Assembly (NCBI GenBank): GCA_963971285.1
Contig: OZ020246.1
Span: forward strand, 15,979,217-16,043,216
Source: Astropecten irregularis
Lineage: Eukaryota; Echinodermata; Asteroidea; Paxillosida; Astropectinidae
Length of the DNA: 64,000 bases
Direction: 5' to 3'
Below are positions 1 through 10,600 of this stretch, one piece after another. The position numbers and the translations under genes are program-made. Position 1 is the first letter of the stretch, and every line of letters starts with the position of its first letter. The notes under the pieces are model-generated. The model worked only from the letters and a program-made list of their open reading frames with translations. It searched no databases and was not told where the DNA came from.

Positions 1-2448
1 ATGTCAATGGTTTCACCAAAAATGCGATATCTATGCTGGGAATATGCAATCACCTGGGAAAAAAAAAAGAAGCATTTGCATAATATGATCAACTAAGACA
101 GCATTTTGATTTTGAAATTCTTTCACTGAACCTTCTGTACATGTACATCAGGCCCTACTCATTTTTTCTATTATAAGATTTCACATATTAGCTGATAAAC
201 TTGTTGCACAGAGCCATTTATTCATTTGAACCATCAACCTCCGGAATGCTGTACCGGCGCTCTTACCAACTGAGCTACACAGCCTACGTTGGTGGTGATC
301 CCAATAGTCAAATATCTTCGTACGTTTGGTATTCTGTTACACGGACACCAAAATGTGACCCAACATGTGATTCACTTAATAGCATACATGTAGAGCTATG
401 GGAATGCCACACTTTACCTGTGTATTTCCCCCACTGACGTACAGCACAGTCGGATTATGCGACCCTGTCACAAGCCTTCCCATTTCTATATCTGGTGCGT
501 TTAATAGTTAATGAAAAATCGACACAGACAACCACTTGTTTCAACACATATTCAAAGTTTCTAAGGAAGGCTTAAAATTGCTCAAGAGTAGTAAAACAGT
601 AGTACAACATGGCTATGGCTAATGCTAAGCCAGCAAGTCTGTTTATACAAGGATGCACATAGCAACAGCTACAGCCGTTATAATAATAGATCAAGCTGTT
701 TGTCAAGGATACGTCCGATGCAGTGATTGACGCCGATGATGGGGACATCCCAAAGCTGAGCAATGGTTCTTGCAACAATGGCTGTTGATATCAGTGGAGC
801 TGCCATGCCGGGACCTGCAGAATGAACGATAATTGTAAATAAAGACTATATCACAAGCAAGTTCCATAGAGGTGCTAGGCACAAAAACATCTTACGTATA
901 AATCCTGCGGTACTGTGGTATGAAAGAGCATTCAATGAAAGACTTTGGAGATTCGGTCTTCAAGTCAACACAGCACGCGCACGCAATTGTGAGCATGCGT
1001 GCGTTGTTTTGCGCGTGCGTACTAGTGCGTGCGCTGTTGACTTGAAGATCGATTCTCTTAAGTCTCCCATTGTATGTAGTACTCCTCTAAAGATCAACAA
1101 ACCAAGTCCAATTCATACATTGCTGTGAATTGCGATGCGAAGCATATAAATGAACAATCTACAGGGTGTCTCAAAAAATATTTTTTACACTTGTGAAATG
1201 GCTGCCAAATAAAAAAAATGTGATTCTTGGGGGAAAGGTTTGTACATATGGAAAGCTCATACACTCAACTTTCATATGACTTTTGTAAAGACTGTGGAAA
1301 TTACAAAATACAATACAATTACTTGTGATATTACAGAGAATCTTTTCAATAAAACGGCAGCTTGCCTCACCTTTGGTGTAGCATACACAATCTATATCCT
1401 CTGGCTTCAGTCCTGCCTCATCCATACACCTGTTAATGGATCCAAAATAACCTGTTAACAAATCTATAATTGCATTTCTCCTTTTCTTATAGTGCCAACA
1501 ACAACTCCTTATGTGCATTATTTCAACACTCAAAGCAAAGTCAATGCATACAGCCATACAGAACAACTTTATCAAAATTGCATGAGGAAAACATATACCC
1601 CTGGTATACAGTTCATTAGAATATCAATCAACAAGTTGATAATTACTAATCACAAGTGTTATACTTGTTACCATTTGGCCCTTCACATTGTACAGGGCTT
1701 AACACATTTCAAATAATTCTGAGAAAATTCAACACACAATTTTAGTGACACAAATGCAATATCAATTTGCACACAAATAGATGAATGACAGAATAACAAG
1801 TAATGAAACAATTAACCAGTTACAATTATAATTCAAAAACTGTGAATGCAAATGCAAGACACACATATGGAGCATCGACTGAAAACTGAATGAAGTATCA
1901 CATTGCTCAAAGGAAAATGCATATAGAAAGACATGTGAAACCTTGGCAATAAATGCTGAATTTATGACATTTTTTTCCAAAGGTTGAATCTGATACAAGC
2001 TCTGGCTCACATGAGTTTGTTTTTAGAGACATTTCACCTTCACATACACACAATGACAACTCACTTCTTTAAGATTTCCATGGCGTGAGCTTGGTGGTGT
2101 TTTGCAGTTTCTCTCGGCATGAAACCTGTAAACAAACAACAACAAAACAGATTGAAACACAATGAAAATAAAAACCAGATCAACAAAAAATCATGCACAG
2201 ACACAGAGCGACCTAGGTGACCTTAGTACTTGAACGCACCCTTTATTTCAACCAACAATCATGTAATGTCTTCTCAAGGAAGAATCTTGTCTAAAATTTT
2301 CATCTGTCAGTATTGAGGGTTGTAGCTTCTTACCATGTCCCGGTGGAGTGATATAGGTGTGTCTTGGGTTGGACAGTACCACTCCATCCCTGACGATCCC
2401 GATGCCGAGCTTGTTGGCGCTCCCTTCAAACCCAATGACTGTAGGCAT
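1..2448 (-). CDS. OSGEP: OSGEP (Kae1), KEOPS tRNA threonylcarbamoyladenosine transferase, 5' part
   Basis: Five exons are visible: 2334-2448, 2065-2125, 1371-1429, 713-814 and 418-491; later exons lie beyond base 1. All junctions are GT-AG and keep phase. The start is the ATG at 2448, giving [17 protein letters not shown], close to the human N-terminus [17 protein letters not shown]. Exon 4 gives [20 protein letters not shown] and ends in NHCIG; the split codon with exon 5 completes NHCIGHIEMGR. This places the metal-binding histidines at residues 109 and 113, the human positions. Exon 5 holds the ASKHA-type stretch LYVSGGNTQ. Family knowledge: OSGEP is the catalytic subunit of KEOPS, transferring the threonylcarbamoyl group to A37 of ANN-decoding tRNAs in cytosol and nucleus. 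About 137 of roughly 335 residues are seen, with nothing broken. The donor of exon 4 is gtatcc, a weak form that recurs in NBN and AIRIM here. Intron 5 is open to the window edge. Confidence -1.
215..325 (-). repeat. tRNA-derived SINE fragment
   Basis: On the minus strand the segment reads a tRNA-like D-arm (GTAGCTCAGTTGGTAAGAGC) preceded by the family head, in which a 'caccaccaacgtagg' block follows 'tgactattggga'. The same head and D-arm recur at about 8690, 8823, 8950 and 25195. It lies in intron 5 of OSGEP and is not a functional tRNA gene, because the rest of the cloverleaf does not fold. Confidence -1.
935..1072. repeat. GC-rich hairpin (fold-back) element in OSGEP intron 3
   Basis: The inner arms match as a perfect inverted repeat: TCTTCAAGTCAACA at 957 pairs with TGTTGACTTGAAGA ending at 1048. 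They continue into alternating purine-pyrimidine stretches (gcacgcgcacgc / gcgtgcgc). Weaker outer arms (caatgaaagactt at 935, aagtctcccattg ending at 1072) extend the hairpin. No open frame is present. It is probably a small non-autonomous fold-back element. Confidence -1.
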
Positions 2449-3945
2449 GGTAGATCAGACTCTTCTGAAGTTAAGCTCTGTAGAAACTAGAGGTATCTCT
2501 GATGCTATTTAGGGTCTAATACTGTAAGTATCCTTTGCGGTGCTGCTGTAAGAATAATGAAAACAAACATTGCAGGCAATTAATCAAATGCAATATGCTC
2601 AAACGGAGGTTTGTTGAGCGAGACAAATGCTAAAGATTACCTACTGATAGTATTCACATGGTCGACAATACATGTACGTCACTACGGTCACTTCCTTTGT
2701 AACTGACAGATATAGTGTACGATAGTTGCCAATATTGTGACATCGCTATTTGTAAGCACATTGTAACTTGTAAGCACATTCCTGTGTATTATTTTACACA
2801 GGTAGGCCCTAAGGTTGTTTTAACTCCAGCCACATTGTCAAGTGGTTCAGTGAGCTCAGGTCACAAAAAAGCCAGGATGTGCGACCATGAGAATTACACA
2901 GTCACAGAAATATCCCACAACCACATAACAAATAAACAAGTCCAAGTTCAATCATGGAGATTTTTCCTCTGAAAGGCCGTTTCATTTTAGAGTTAGACAT
3001 TCAAAGACTTTTCTGGACTCAGGATATGGATAGGCCTACAGAGAAAAGAAATGTAAACATTTTCACAAATGTCCATCCATGCCATGTCATGATGTAGGAG
3101 TTTATAAGTCTGTGGACTACTTTCTAGTAGTCGGCCTAACGTTACTTGCCTCAATCAAATGTGTACAAAAATTATGCATGAACAAATTAGAACAAAATCA
3201 CCGACACTGGGGAGCGAGCAGACATCATCACGTACACTTGTCTTGTGCACAAGACAAGTGAAGTGTGATGCAGTCTGCTCCCGTGGCTTAACACTGCATT
3301 CTTTCCTTATTCCTTCAAAATTGTGGTTGAATTATAAATGCCTACCTATGTAGAATCTGTGATTAAAACAGTACACCGTGAAAGACAGTCACAAACATGT
3401 GAAAAGTTCGACCAATTCACAGCAGAATTCGCCTGTGTACGAAACGCATACACACATGCTTGCATTCTGAATTGAAGGAATAAAGCGCCCTCAAGTGGCA
3501 GAAAACGTACAACCACTTCGAAAAGTTCAATGACCAAAAGGGCAATCACGGTCGCCAAACGTACTGCGCGGAATTTTTTGAAGCTACATGTATTTTTAAC
3601 AAAACGTGTTCACAAGAAAACAATGATCCTCGAACAACATTCAGAATTGCAATGAAAGAATAACGTTTTTTATCCTTGCAAATCTGCCGAAAAGTGAGAG
3701 AATGGTTTCACTTTTGATACCGGCACGCCCTGCCGAAAAAGGGCTGCCGAAAAAAAGACGCGCGTCCGATCCGCCGGTCGCCTGCCGAACTTCTCACGGG
3801 GACTCGTATCTGTAGTGCCTAAAATTCAGATTTTTAAAAAATGTTTTATTGGCTCTCAATCTTATCTGAGGGAAGGTTTAAAGAAATGTTGCGTATATGA
3901 ACTGACCATCATTAACTACATTTCTGATAAAAAGAAAGGAAAACA
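2449..3945. other. Region upstream of OSGEP, no gene recognised
   Basis: Short AT-rich sequence runs up to about 3650, followed by a CG-containing patch around 3720-3800 with repeated CTGCCGAA motifs. The OSGEP promoter must lie near 2450-2700, but I see no clear TATA box or initiator. I see no coding exon with a homologue I recognise. Confidence -1.
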
Positions 3946-4445
3946 TTGCTAAAGTGGAGAGAGATACAAACGGCTTTAATACCTACTAGCTTTCCGCTGG
4001 TTGAGAGGTTCTTGGCAGACGGCTCCACGGGCCTCGGTACACGGTGTGGATTTCGTCAGCACCGAGTAGCTAGCCGAAGATTCTCCCGACAGAGACCAGT
4101 CAGATCATGGCAGTGGAGTAGGCACAAACGGCCCGAAGTTTGCACTGGATGTGGGTCTTCGGGTCTGCTCCGAGTCCTTCATAAAATAAAGGACGGCACC
4201 GTCAACAGTCCTCTTGTATACTCCACAGAAATCTCGGCTAGACAGGCCTCGGAAAATGGCAGAAAGTAGACAGAAATCAAGACGATAAAGGCACATTGTG
4301 GGGGCCGCGAGAATCTTGAGAACATAAAGGGCGGGAAGGCGTGGCAGTAATGCAGCGGCATTGAGCAGGTTGATCTGGCGGTTGCTGGCCGGAGGACTGA
4401 CCAAATACAATGAACTTACACGTCATGTGACAAGGAGAGCGGGAA
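3946..4445. other. GC-richer block with long overlapping open frames, unassigned
   Basis: About 300 bp (4105-4410) stay open in two minus frames and 3946-4269 stays open on plus, in a locally GC-richer block. One minus frame (4361 downward) gives a hydrophobic stretch, FIVLISVYFLPFSEA, that could be a membrane segment. On minus, ATG at about 4423 is followed by a consensus donor (gtaagt). I do not recognise any of the products. It could be the first exon of an unknown gene, a decayed gene, or chance. Confidence -1.
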
Positions 4446-4580
4446 ATTCATTCAACCTCTCTGGGTTTTTTCCTTGGTTACAGGAAGGAATTACCATGAC
4501 AATTGGGAAAAAAATACATATTTGGTCGTGCAACCAATGAAAATAATGATAGCAACAAAAACGACCAAAAATTATTATTT

Positions 4581-4910
4581 GCAGCAATCTGTAGCATTTT
4601 CCTGGGATGAAATAAAATTAAAATTTCATCCCATTAAATATCACTATTTTGAAATTTTTTTTTTCATCTGCCAATTGATAGGCACATACCTATGACAACT
4701 CTTAAAAATATATTTTATGGTATAAATATCACAATTGTTTGGGGTGATAGTCAACCAACAATAATATTTGCAGCAATCTGTAGCATTTCTCGATGATAAA
4801 ATAAAAAAAAATCTTCCCATTAAATATCACTATCTTGAATTATTTTTTCTTCATTTACCCATTTGATAGGCGCATACCTGTGACAACTCTTAAAAATCAA
4901 TTTTAAGATA
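4581..4910. repeat. Diverged tandem duplication, period about 189 bp
   Basis: The sequence beginning GCAGCAATCTGTAGCATTT at 4581 recurs at 4770. The downstream blocks (ccattaaatatcactat, ttgataggc, acaactcttaaaaat) stay in the same order. The surroundings, 4450-5460, are AT-rich and hold no gene. Confidence -1.
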
Positions 4911-5470
4911 CAAATCTATTATTATGTTCACCCCCAAATAAAGCAAAAGCATCGACAAGAAAAGGTAGTGAGCTCAACGGGGAATAAAGACTATAAATAA
5001 AATTTGGTTTAGTTATTTGGTTTTGTTGTTGTGGTTTTTTTTTGGGGGGGAGGGGAGTTTGTTTTTTAAATTGTCTTTGCCAGGGGAAAAAAGAACATAT
5101 TTATTATGAAATTTAATATAAAGGATACATTGTCAGGAGAAAACAAAACAAAACTTTATAAAACAAAGGGATTTATCTCAAGTCCCCTACTGCTCTACCC
5201 TCATAATGCAAAACAAAACAAAAAGAACGAAAACAAAAAAAACTCATGATATTGATATGTTATATCTGTATTACAAATTCTTTGGAAATTCGCTATAAAA
5301 TGATAATTTCTTTTAATGAGTTAATGTACAGCTCGGCAAGCTTAAAGTGCTCAAACAAAAAACATTGAAGCATGTTGGTATAAAGAGTTCAACATGGAAA
5401 AAAATGGCATTTCATCCTGAAAGATGATCACATGATAATTGTTGTCAATCACATGGGAACTGCATGAAAA

Positions 5471-5632
5471 TCACATGGTGACCTCAAGGTTATCACATGG
5501 TGACCTCAAGGTAATCACATGGTGACCTCAAGGTAATCACATGGTGACCTCAAGGTAATCACATGGTGACCTCAAGGTAATCACATGGTGACCTCAAGGT
5601 AATCACATGGTGACCTCAAGGTAATCACATGG
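5471..5632 (+). repeat. 22-bp minisatellite, seven full units
   Basis: Unit TCACATGGTGACCTCAAGG plus TAA, starting at 5471, 5493, 5515, 5537, 5559, 5581 and 5603, with a partial unit at 5625. The copies are almost identical, only the first differing at one base, so the array is young. There are no spacers, so it is not a CRISPR array. Confidence -1.
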
Positions 5633-6098
5633 GCTTGTGTTGATTTTTTAAAGATCTCATGGTGGCCTTAACTAACTAAAATATTGTTTTGGCCTGTTAC
5701 ACAACTCCAATAAAAGCAAAGAAAGAAGAGTATTCCAACAGCCGTTGGCAACAATTGGTCCAGCAAACTCCACATCAAGCTACACAGTCTGGGTTTGATG
5801 GGTAGATCCTTCAAAATATTTTGGATTTATGATCCTTTGAGTCAGCTTTGTCGTCAGTTTCAGGCATCTGCCCCCCCCCCCCCCTCCCCAAAACAGAGAG
5901 TACATCACCAGAACAAAAAAAAACAAGAATATCTCATTCAGATTTTGCCAATTGGAGGACCCGGTGCCCCTCAGGGGGGCCAAGCCCCTGTGCCCCTACC
6001 CCAACTTCTTTGGCAATGGACATGGTCAAGGTTAAATGACATCCGTGTCATAAAAGCCAGTACATAATATTCTTCCCTCCCTGGCTCTCCCCAGGCAC

Positions 6099-6392
6099 TG
6101 ACAAGCAAGGTGGCACATTCGGTCTGTACACAATCAAGCGAGCTCATTTTCACGCCAGTGATACAGGCACTTCCACAATTAAACAGAAATGTGGTGGCAG
6201 AAGTGGGATACGGATAACAAATAACAGCCACATGACCGAGGGATAGCATGACAAGCAAGGTGGCACATTCTGTCCATACATAGTCAATTGAACTCAGTTT
6301 TATGCCAGAGATACTTCCATAACAAAACAGAAATGTGATGGCAGAAGCGGGATACGGATGACAAATAACAGCCACATGACTGAGGGATAGCA
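6099..6392. repeat. 150-bp tandem duplication
   Basis: TGACAAGCAAGGTGGCACATTC at 6099 recurs at 6249, and the whole unit through GGATAGCA follows in order at about 85-90% identity by eye. The unit shares the blocks 'ggtggcagaagtgggat' and 'gggatagcatgaca' with the tandem arrays in DHX35 introns (57571-57760 and, inverted, 59640-59900), so it seems to be one dispersed tandem family. Confidence -1.
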
Positions 6393-6737
6393 TCCAGTGC
6401 TTGAAGCATCTGACTGGACCACAGTCTGGAATTACAGATAACTACATGCTGGTGGGGAGAATGATGACCCCATTCAGGAACTCTTTACATGTATTATGCA
6501 GCAAGGATATGGAGAGCTACCAAACTCAAATTCACAGCTGTTGACGAGGGTCTGAAACATCAAAACAAAAAGATGGTGTAAATATGAATCTTGAAATACG
6601 CAATGTAAACTGTCAGTGTTTCAAGCTCAGTAATATTTATGAATTTAAGATTGAAGTGGAGGTTCAAAGTGTACTTTTAAGTTCCCATCACAATGTAGCA
6701 AGTAAATTTCAAAATTAATTTGTAAATGTTTCACTTA

Positions 6738-7068
6738 AAGGCACTATCATACTTTGGTAGGAAACCAAAACAGAAATGTTCACAAGATTTACCCATAACT
6801 TACAGGGTATACATATGGTGCTGGTAGAAAAATACCGTTAGGATTGTTTTGCCTGAAATGGTGTATTTATCAAGAAATTAGTAAACCATTGACTGAAAAT
6901 ATTTTTGACCTTTAAAAGAAATAAAATGGTGAAAAGACACTATTTTCTCAAAAGTTCCGCCTCATATGGGACTGGGAATTTCACACATGACTTTCACTGT
7001 ATTTTTCTTGATATTTTTGCCCATGAATCTGTATTTCTTTAACAAAAACCAAAGTATGATACTACCTT
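6738..7068. mobile_element. TA-flanked MITE, complete copy (331 bp)
   Basis: It begins AAGGCACTATCATACTTTGG and ends with the inverted match AAAGTATGATACTACCTT, flanked on both sides by TA. It has no coding capacity. The TA duplication and the 18-20 bp terminal inverted repeats point to a Tc1/mariner-type non-autonomous element. At least ten full or partial relatives occur in this window. Confidence -1.
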
Positions 7069-7554
7069 TATGATCCAACAAATTACCTACAAGATATCTA
7101 TCTTTTTGATATTCATCACAAGACCTTCACCTATAATTTAAAAAGATGAAGACTGAAAAGTTTCAGACTTTGCCGTGTTGTCATGCCTTCTGCCGTTCCA
7201 TACATCTCAATCAAGCCACCAACATCTGCCACGTTTTTTCCCTTTCTCCCTCCCCCTTCCCCACTGTAGTGCAAAATCCCAAAAGCACAGCTTGGGCCTC
7301 AATGACTGCACTCCCTCACTTCGCACATTAATATGGTGTCTGCTCTCGGAAAAGCACCCAACGAAATTGGCCTTCTCATTGGCGCATGATAGAAGAGCAC
7401 AACCGGGCAGAAGCTGGTGGCCATCTTGGTTGCTATGGAAGAGGGCAAAGGTCAAACCTTTTACTTGGTCATCATAAACCTTTCAGACTTTCATGGGGAT
7501 TGTTTGGTTGATCTAGATTCTAGAATCCCATCCAATCGATATTGGACTACACTA

Positions 7555-7576
7555 TTTATTTCGACATGACTTTATT
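7555..7576 (-). promoter_or_regulatory. Candidate poly(A) signals of NBN
   Basis: Two AATAAA hexamers on the minus strand, at 7571-7576 and 7555-7560, lie 59-82 nt past the NBN stop codon, the usual place for a short 3' UTR. Confidence -1.
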
Positions 7577-7634
7577 TCGGAAATTACCGAGTATTTTACC
7601 TTGTTTTTTTTTATAAAGAGAATGTTTCTGACAA

Positions 7635-10600
7635 CTAACGTCGCCGCTTAGTTGGTTTTGGATCCCAGTCAAACAGCCTGTCAGCCATATCCTTTTCCCT
7701 GTGGCGTTTGCGAATTGTCTGTTATTAACAAAGACGCAGGAAAAATCAGGTTAAAACATAATAAGATAAAATTATTAGCTGAATACAACTTATAAAATAG
7801 TAGGATGTGAATGCTATGAAAAAGTCTTACACGTGTTTCTCTTGAGGCCGAAGTGACAGTAATCATTTTGAAAAGGAAGGGAAGAACTTACAACAAATGC
7901 ACAACTCTCGTTTTTGCGACTAGACTTGTTAATGCGTGAAAATAATGTGAAGTATGAAAATAGCAGAGTATGAGATCAATGAACCTAACATGGGGAGGTG
8001 TCCGGAGAACAGCCCAGAATCGACCAGAGTGGAGGACCTTCGTTGTTGCCCTTCAGGGGAGGGCAGTAAGTCAGTCAGTAAGTAATTAAAGAAGCAGATT
8101 TTATATGTGAATTTCGTGGGGAGAAATCCAGCAAGTTGCTCTAAAACTAAAACCATCTGACCTTAATTTTTGTCAGTGCAAACTTCAAAGGAGCCCATTT
8201 TGGACATTAACCTAAAGGATATATTTGTGTGTGAGCCGTATAAAAACAAATATTGAGTACCGCCTACTAGCCAAAATGACAAGAATACACCCCTGAATAA
8301 AAATGGCAGTATAAAAAAGTGTATTCATTTTATAAAGTTTACTTTCGATACATTTTTACCATTTTACGGAGAGGAGAGCATATGCCTAATATTTGTATAC
8401 TTCCTTGCAAAACGCCCGCTGTCCCCCGACCTTCCCACAATGCAACAGTTCTCACCTCTCGTTCCTGTTCCATCATGTCCTCAGCTTCCTTGATGTGACC
8501 AATCCCATGATGCACTAGGTCCGAGCCACCGATGATCTGTGGCATGGTATACTGGCCTGCATAGCTTGCCTGAAATTCACAATGGGGCAGGACATCATAC
8601 CAATTTGATGGGCAGTCAAATAATTGATCTAATTTTCTAAAACTTCAATCATCAAATAACTACAAGGGAAACTGACTGAATCATAAATCATTGAAAGGTG
8701 AACAAAGAAAAATTGAGAGGAGCGGGATTCGAACTGGCGAACTCTTGAATACCATACAGGTGCTCTCCCAACTAAGCTATCCAGCCCTCCGTTGGCGGTG
8801 TCCCAAATAGTCAATTAACTTGATTAATTGACTATTTTGGACACCACCAACGTAGGGATGGATAACTCACAGTTGGTAGAGCGCCTTTTTTAAACTTGGA
8901 TAAATTTTTGTTCATTATATTACCGAGGCAAAGGAAATTAATGTATGTGGAGGAGGAATCTATAAGGTTAAAAAGATGTAAATTAAACAAAGAAAATTGA
9001 CTAGAGTGGGATTGGAACCAGTGGCCCTTGGAAGACCGTACCTGTGCTCTTACCAACTGAGCTATCTAGCCCTATTTGGGTGGTGTCTCTAATAGTCAAT
9101 TATCTTTGTTCATTTGGGAGTCAGACGCCATTAAACCACTCATATATCGCTATATCCCAAGGACCATTTAAGATACTCGCAGCATTAGCAATGGCTTATC
9201 TGTGATTTCCAAACTTACAAAAGCGTGGTCCTCAAATACATTCCTCCCTGAACAACCCTGGATCCCATCTCACCTTCTTGAACTTCTTGAAGTTTTGCAC
9301 CGCCTTCTTTCCGCCTGCTGTGTTGTGGGTGCCGTTCACTACAGGTCTCCTGATAGCTGAAGGCAGTACCTCCACCGTGGCAAGATTGCAGGGTAAGGTG
9401 GGATCTTGTGGACTGGTCTGTTCACTCTGTTGGACAAACAAGACATTAAATAATAATAATACAAAGGTTCGATTTCACAAAGCCCTACAATCAATCGAGT
9501 GACAAACAGAATGACAAAAACCACAAGCACGCCTCCTAAAATAACAAAATCACTTCATGAAAAATGCAGCTTAAGAGTGAAAGTATAAGAGACTGTTGTG
9601 CATAACACCAACGATGAGATAATGTTCTCAATGTACAGACCTTGATTGTCTTGTTGGCCGTGATGTAACCGCCGGGAACATCTTGGGGTAGGTGTCTCAT
9701 GTTGGACACATCGTCCAAAGGTTCATCCTCTTGGTGTTCCTACATTTGGCCAGCAGTATGAAAATACATGTATGTTACAATTAGACTAGGGGGTATTTGT
9801 ATTAATACATTTGGACAATTATGACAAAGAACGCCGTTGCTAATCCAATGAGAGATACAGTACACTTTAATAGGGGATGATTTCACTACCAGCAATTAAC
9901 CCTGACCCTCTGCAGTGTTGTCTAGAGATTTGTGAGTAGCAGGTGAAAACAATCAAAGTAGTCGGCGTGGGGTCCCGGGGCCTTATCGGATCATCCTTTT
10001 TATACCTCTGAACTCTTGTCATACCTACCTTTTTGATGAATCTACTCTTCTTGGTCTTCCTTCTCCACATGCTTTGCTCTGCTGCGTTCTCCTCATCTCC
10101 ATCCTCCGGTTCAATGGCAAATGGGTCCTTCTCCTCTCTTCTCTTACACATCCTCCTGTCTCTTGCATCACCTTTCTCCTCATCTGCATCCTCCGTTTCT
10201 ATGGCAAACGGATCCTTCTCCTGTCTTCTCCTACCCATCCTCCTGTCTCTCGCATCACCCTTCTCCTCATCTGCATCCTCCGTTTCCATGGCAAACAGGT
10301 CCTCCTCTTCTCTCCTCCTACCCATCCTTCTGTCTCTAGCATCGCGTCCTGATGGAGGAGCGATATCGTCATCAGGGAGTGTTTCAGGAACAGCAGACTC
10401 GGCGTCATCAGAAACAGAGACAGCCGGTCTTGATCTGAGAGGCTGACGTTCAGTCTTGTGTGGGGTACTCTTTGATTTGACTGCAGCCACCCCTGCTGAT
10501 GATGGGATGATGTCATCTTCCAAGGACAACTTTGAGTGGCTCGGGGAGTCTTCCTTGGCAGTTTCTGAGTTCTTGTGGGAAATCCTTGCGATGGTCTCAG

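Noticed and set aside
1371-1450. A longer OSGEP exon 3 starting at the upstream ttaacag (1451)
   Set aside because: Joined to exon 2 it meets a stop; the acceptor at 1430 keeps frame and matches the human length exactly.
5471-5632. Regular 22-bp repeats resembling a CRISPR array
   Set aside because: Units are directly adjacent with no unique spacers, in a eukaryotic genome; it is a minisatellite.
8950-9110. A tRNA gene
   Set aside because: A- and B-box motifs are present but the acceptor and anticodon arms do not pair, and the same unit with its tail recurs several times; it is a SINE.
10033-10446. Plus-strand serine-rich open frame
   Set aside because: It is the antisense shadow of the NBN exon 11 repeats; the minus frame joins flanking exons in phase.
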